Assembly (NCBI GenBank): GCA_020249285.1
Contig: JADCFX010000037.1
Location: 1-55,676 of the forward strand
DNA: 55,676 nt
Direction: 5' to 3'
From: Roseomonas sp.
GTDB lineage: Bacteria > Pseudomonadota > Alphaproteobacteria > Acetobacterales > Acetobacteraceae
Both the position numbers and the translations under genes were made by a program. The notes beneath the pieces are model-generated. The model searched no databases. It had not been told where the DNA came from and saw only the letters and a list, made by a program, of their open reading frames with translations. Positions 55,074-55,676 of the stretch are shown here, one piece after another. The stretch's first letter is position 1. Each line of letters starts with the position of its first letter.

Positions 55074-55532
55074 AAAAACATCTCGATTTACGCACGCGGC
55101 ATGACGGTGCACGAGATCCGAGGGCATCTGGAGTAGCTTTACGGTATTGATGTCTCACCGGACCTGATCTCGACAGTGACGGACGCTGTGCTGGAGGCGG
55201 TTACCGAATGGCACTACATCGCACCCGGAAAGCCGATGCAGAACGGCTTTGTGGAAAGCTTCAATGGCAGGCTACGCGACGAATTTCTGAGCGAGACTCT
55301 ATTCGGCAACCTGGCCCAGGCCTGCGAACTGATCACCGCCTGGGTCACTGACTACAACACCGAAAGACCCCATTCAGTCCTGGGCTACCGGACCCCCGCA
55401 GGCTTCGCCCTGTACCTGACCACCGCAATCGCACGGCCCGCTACACGCGTTGAAAGTTCCGCGCGCCGAGCGATTGCTCAACCCACGCCGCAGGGCGCAC
55501 ATGACCAATTGGCTCCGGTCAAAGCAGGATGA
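55074..55532 (+). pseudogene. Fused remnant of IS256-type and IS3-type transposases
   Basis: Bases 55074-55211 read NISIYARGMTVHEIRGHLE, a stop, then [20 protein letters not shown]: the central part of an IS256/mutator transposase. From 55212 the same frame continues as [39 protein letters not shown]: the C-terminal DDE region of an IS3-family OrfB. A 118-residue frame from a GTG at 55176 spans the junction. Neither half is complete, so it is inactive debris left by two elements recombining or inserting into one another. Confidence 0.8.
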
Positions 55533-55676
55533 AAGTTCAGGGTGTCCCCCTATGGTAATCACCTGACATAGGCCACCGACGGAACCGGGCGCGGACCGTA
55601 AGAGTCTGCGCGCCCGGTTCGCGGTGGCCGGACCGCGTGGAAGCGGGTTTGATGGCGTTGCGACACAACCCTCAAA
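55533..55676. other. Insertion-sequence end and large hairpin at the right edge
   Basis: GAAAGTTCAGGGTGTCC at 55530-55546 looks like an IS3-type right end. It is followed by GGCCACCG and AACCGGGCGCG (55571-55593), which pair with CGCGCCCGGTT and CGGTGGCC (55609-55629), forming a long, slightly bulged hairpin with a 15-base loop. No coding region is visible before the window ends. Confidence 0.5.

Noticed and set aside
55176..55532. A functional 118-residue transposase
   Set aside because: The frame joins pieces of two families and lacks most of either catalytic domain.

Overview
The window looks like a chromosomal segment of a GC-rich alphaproteobacterium, most likely an Acetobacteraceae/Roseomonas-like member of the Rhodospirillales. 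I infer this from the tolC-popZ-valS neighbourhood, the alphaproteobacterial PopZ (DUF2497) protein, a long-hairpin intergenic repeat of a type I associate with alphaproteobacteria, and the many stand-alone Bug/TctC solute receptors. No database search was possible; all family names come from reading the translations.

Layout. (1) 1-8410: an uptake and hydrolysis block. It holds a hydantoinase A (cut by the left edge), three Bug/TctC receptors, an SBP_bac_5 peptide-type binding protein and an amidase. (2) 8584-11935: an accessory patch. It holds an exported nuclease, an exported SUMF1-like protein, an orphan MbcA/ParS/Xre antitoxin, a decayed amidohydrolase and about 0.8 kb of scar DNA, ending at tRNA-Asn and tRNA-Cys. 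(3) 12043-26153: mostly core genes. These are a Pcm-like methyltransferase, tolC, popZ, (an inserted Bug receptor), valS, a mini membrane protein, ilvD, a His/Tyr-rich lipoprotein, pirin, a tandem Usp protein, a two-domain phosphotransferase/ATPase, pdxH and fabI. (4) 26213-33740: two divergent chemoreceptors, a BASS-type transporter, a fatty-acid hydroxylase, a PfkB kinase and a PhnZ-like HD oxygenase. (5) 33863-43048: a PimF/PimC/PimD-like beta-oxidation operon, an SDR, acetyl-CoA synthetase and aroC. (6) 43211-54737: a ThDP enzyme, two Bug receptors, a DUF4139 protein and a small-acid catabolic cluster (Ldh2 dehydrogenase, MhpD-like hydratase, two D-2-hydroxyacid dehydrogenases and an MFS transporter). 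(7) 54858-55676: debris, made of a frameshifted dienelactone hydrolase start abutting a fused IS256/IS3 transposase remnant and a large hairpin.

The recurring theme is scavenging of carboxylates, amides and cyclic ureides. Six Bug receptors appear with no TctA/TctB membrane subunits in view, mixed with hydrolases, hydroxyacid dehydrogenases and CoA-dependent oxidation that feed acetyl-CoA metabolism. I found no CRISPR array, rRNA, complete prophage or complete insertion sequence, and no clear new multi-gene system. The observations most worth a second look are the PhnZ-like oxygenase with a changed lid residue, the exported SUMF1-like/nuclease pair next to a lone antitoxin, the kinase-ATPase fusion coupled to pdxH, and the tRNA-proximal scar with a perfect 20-bp palindrome.
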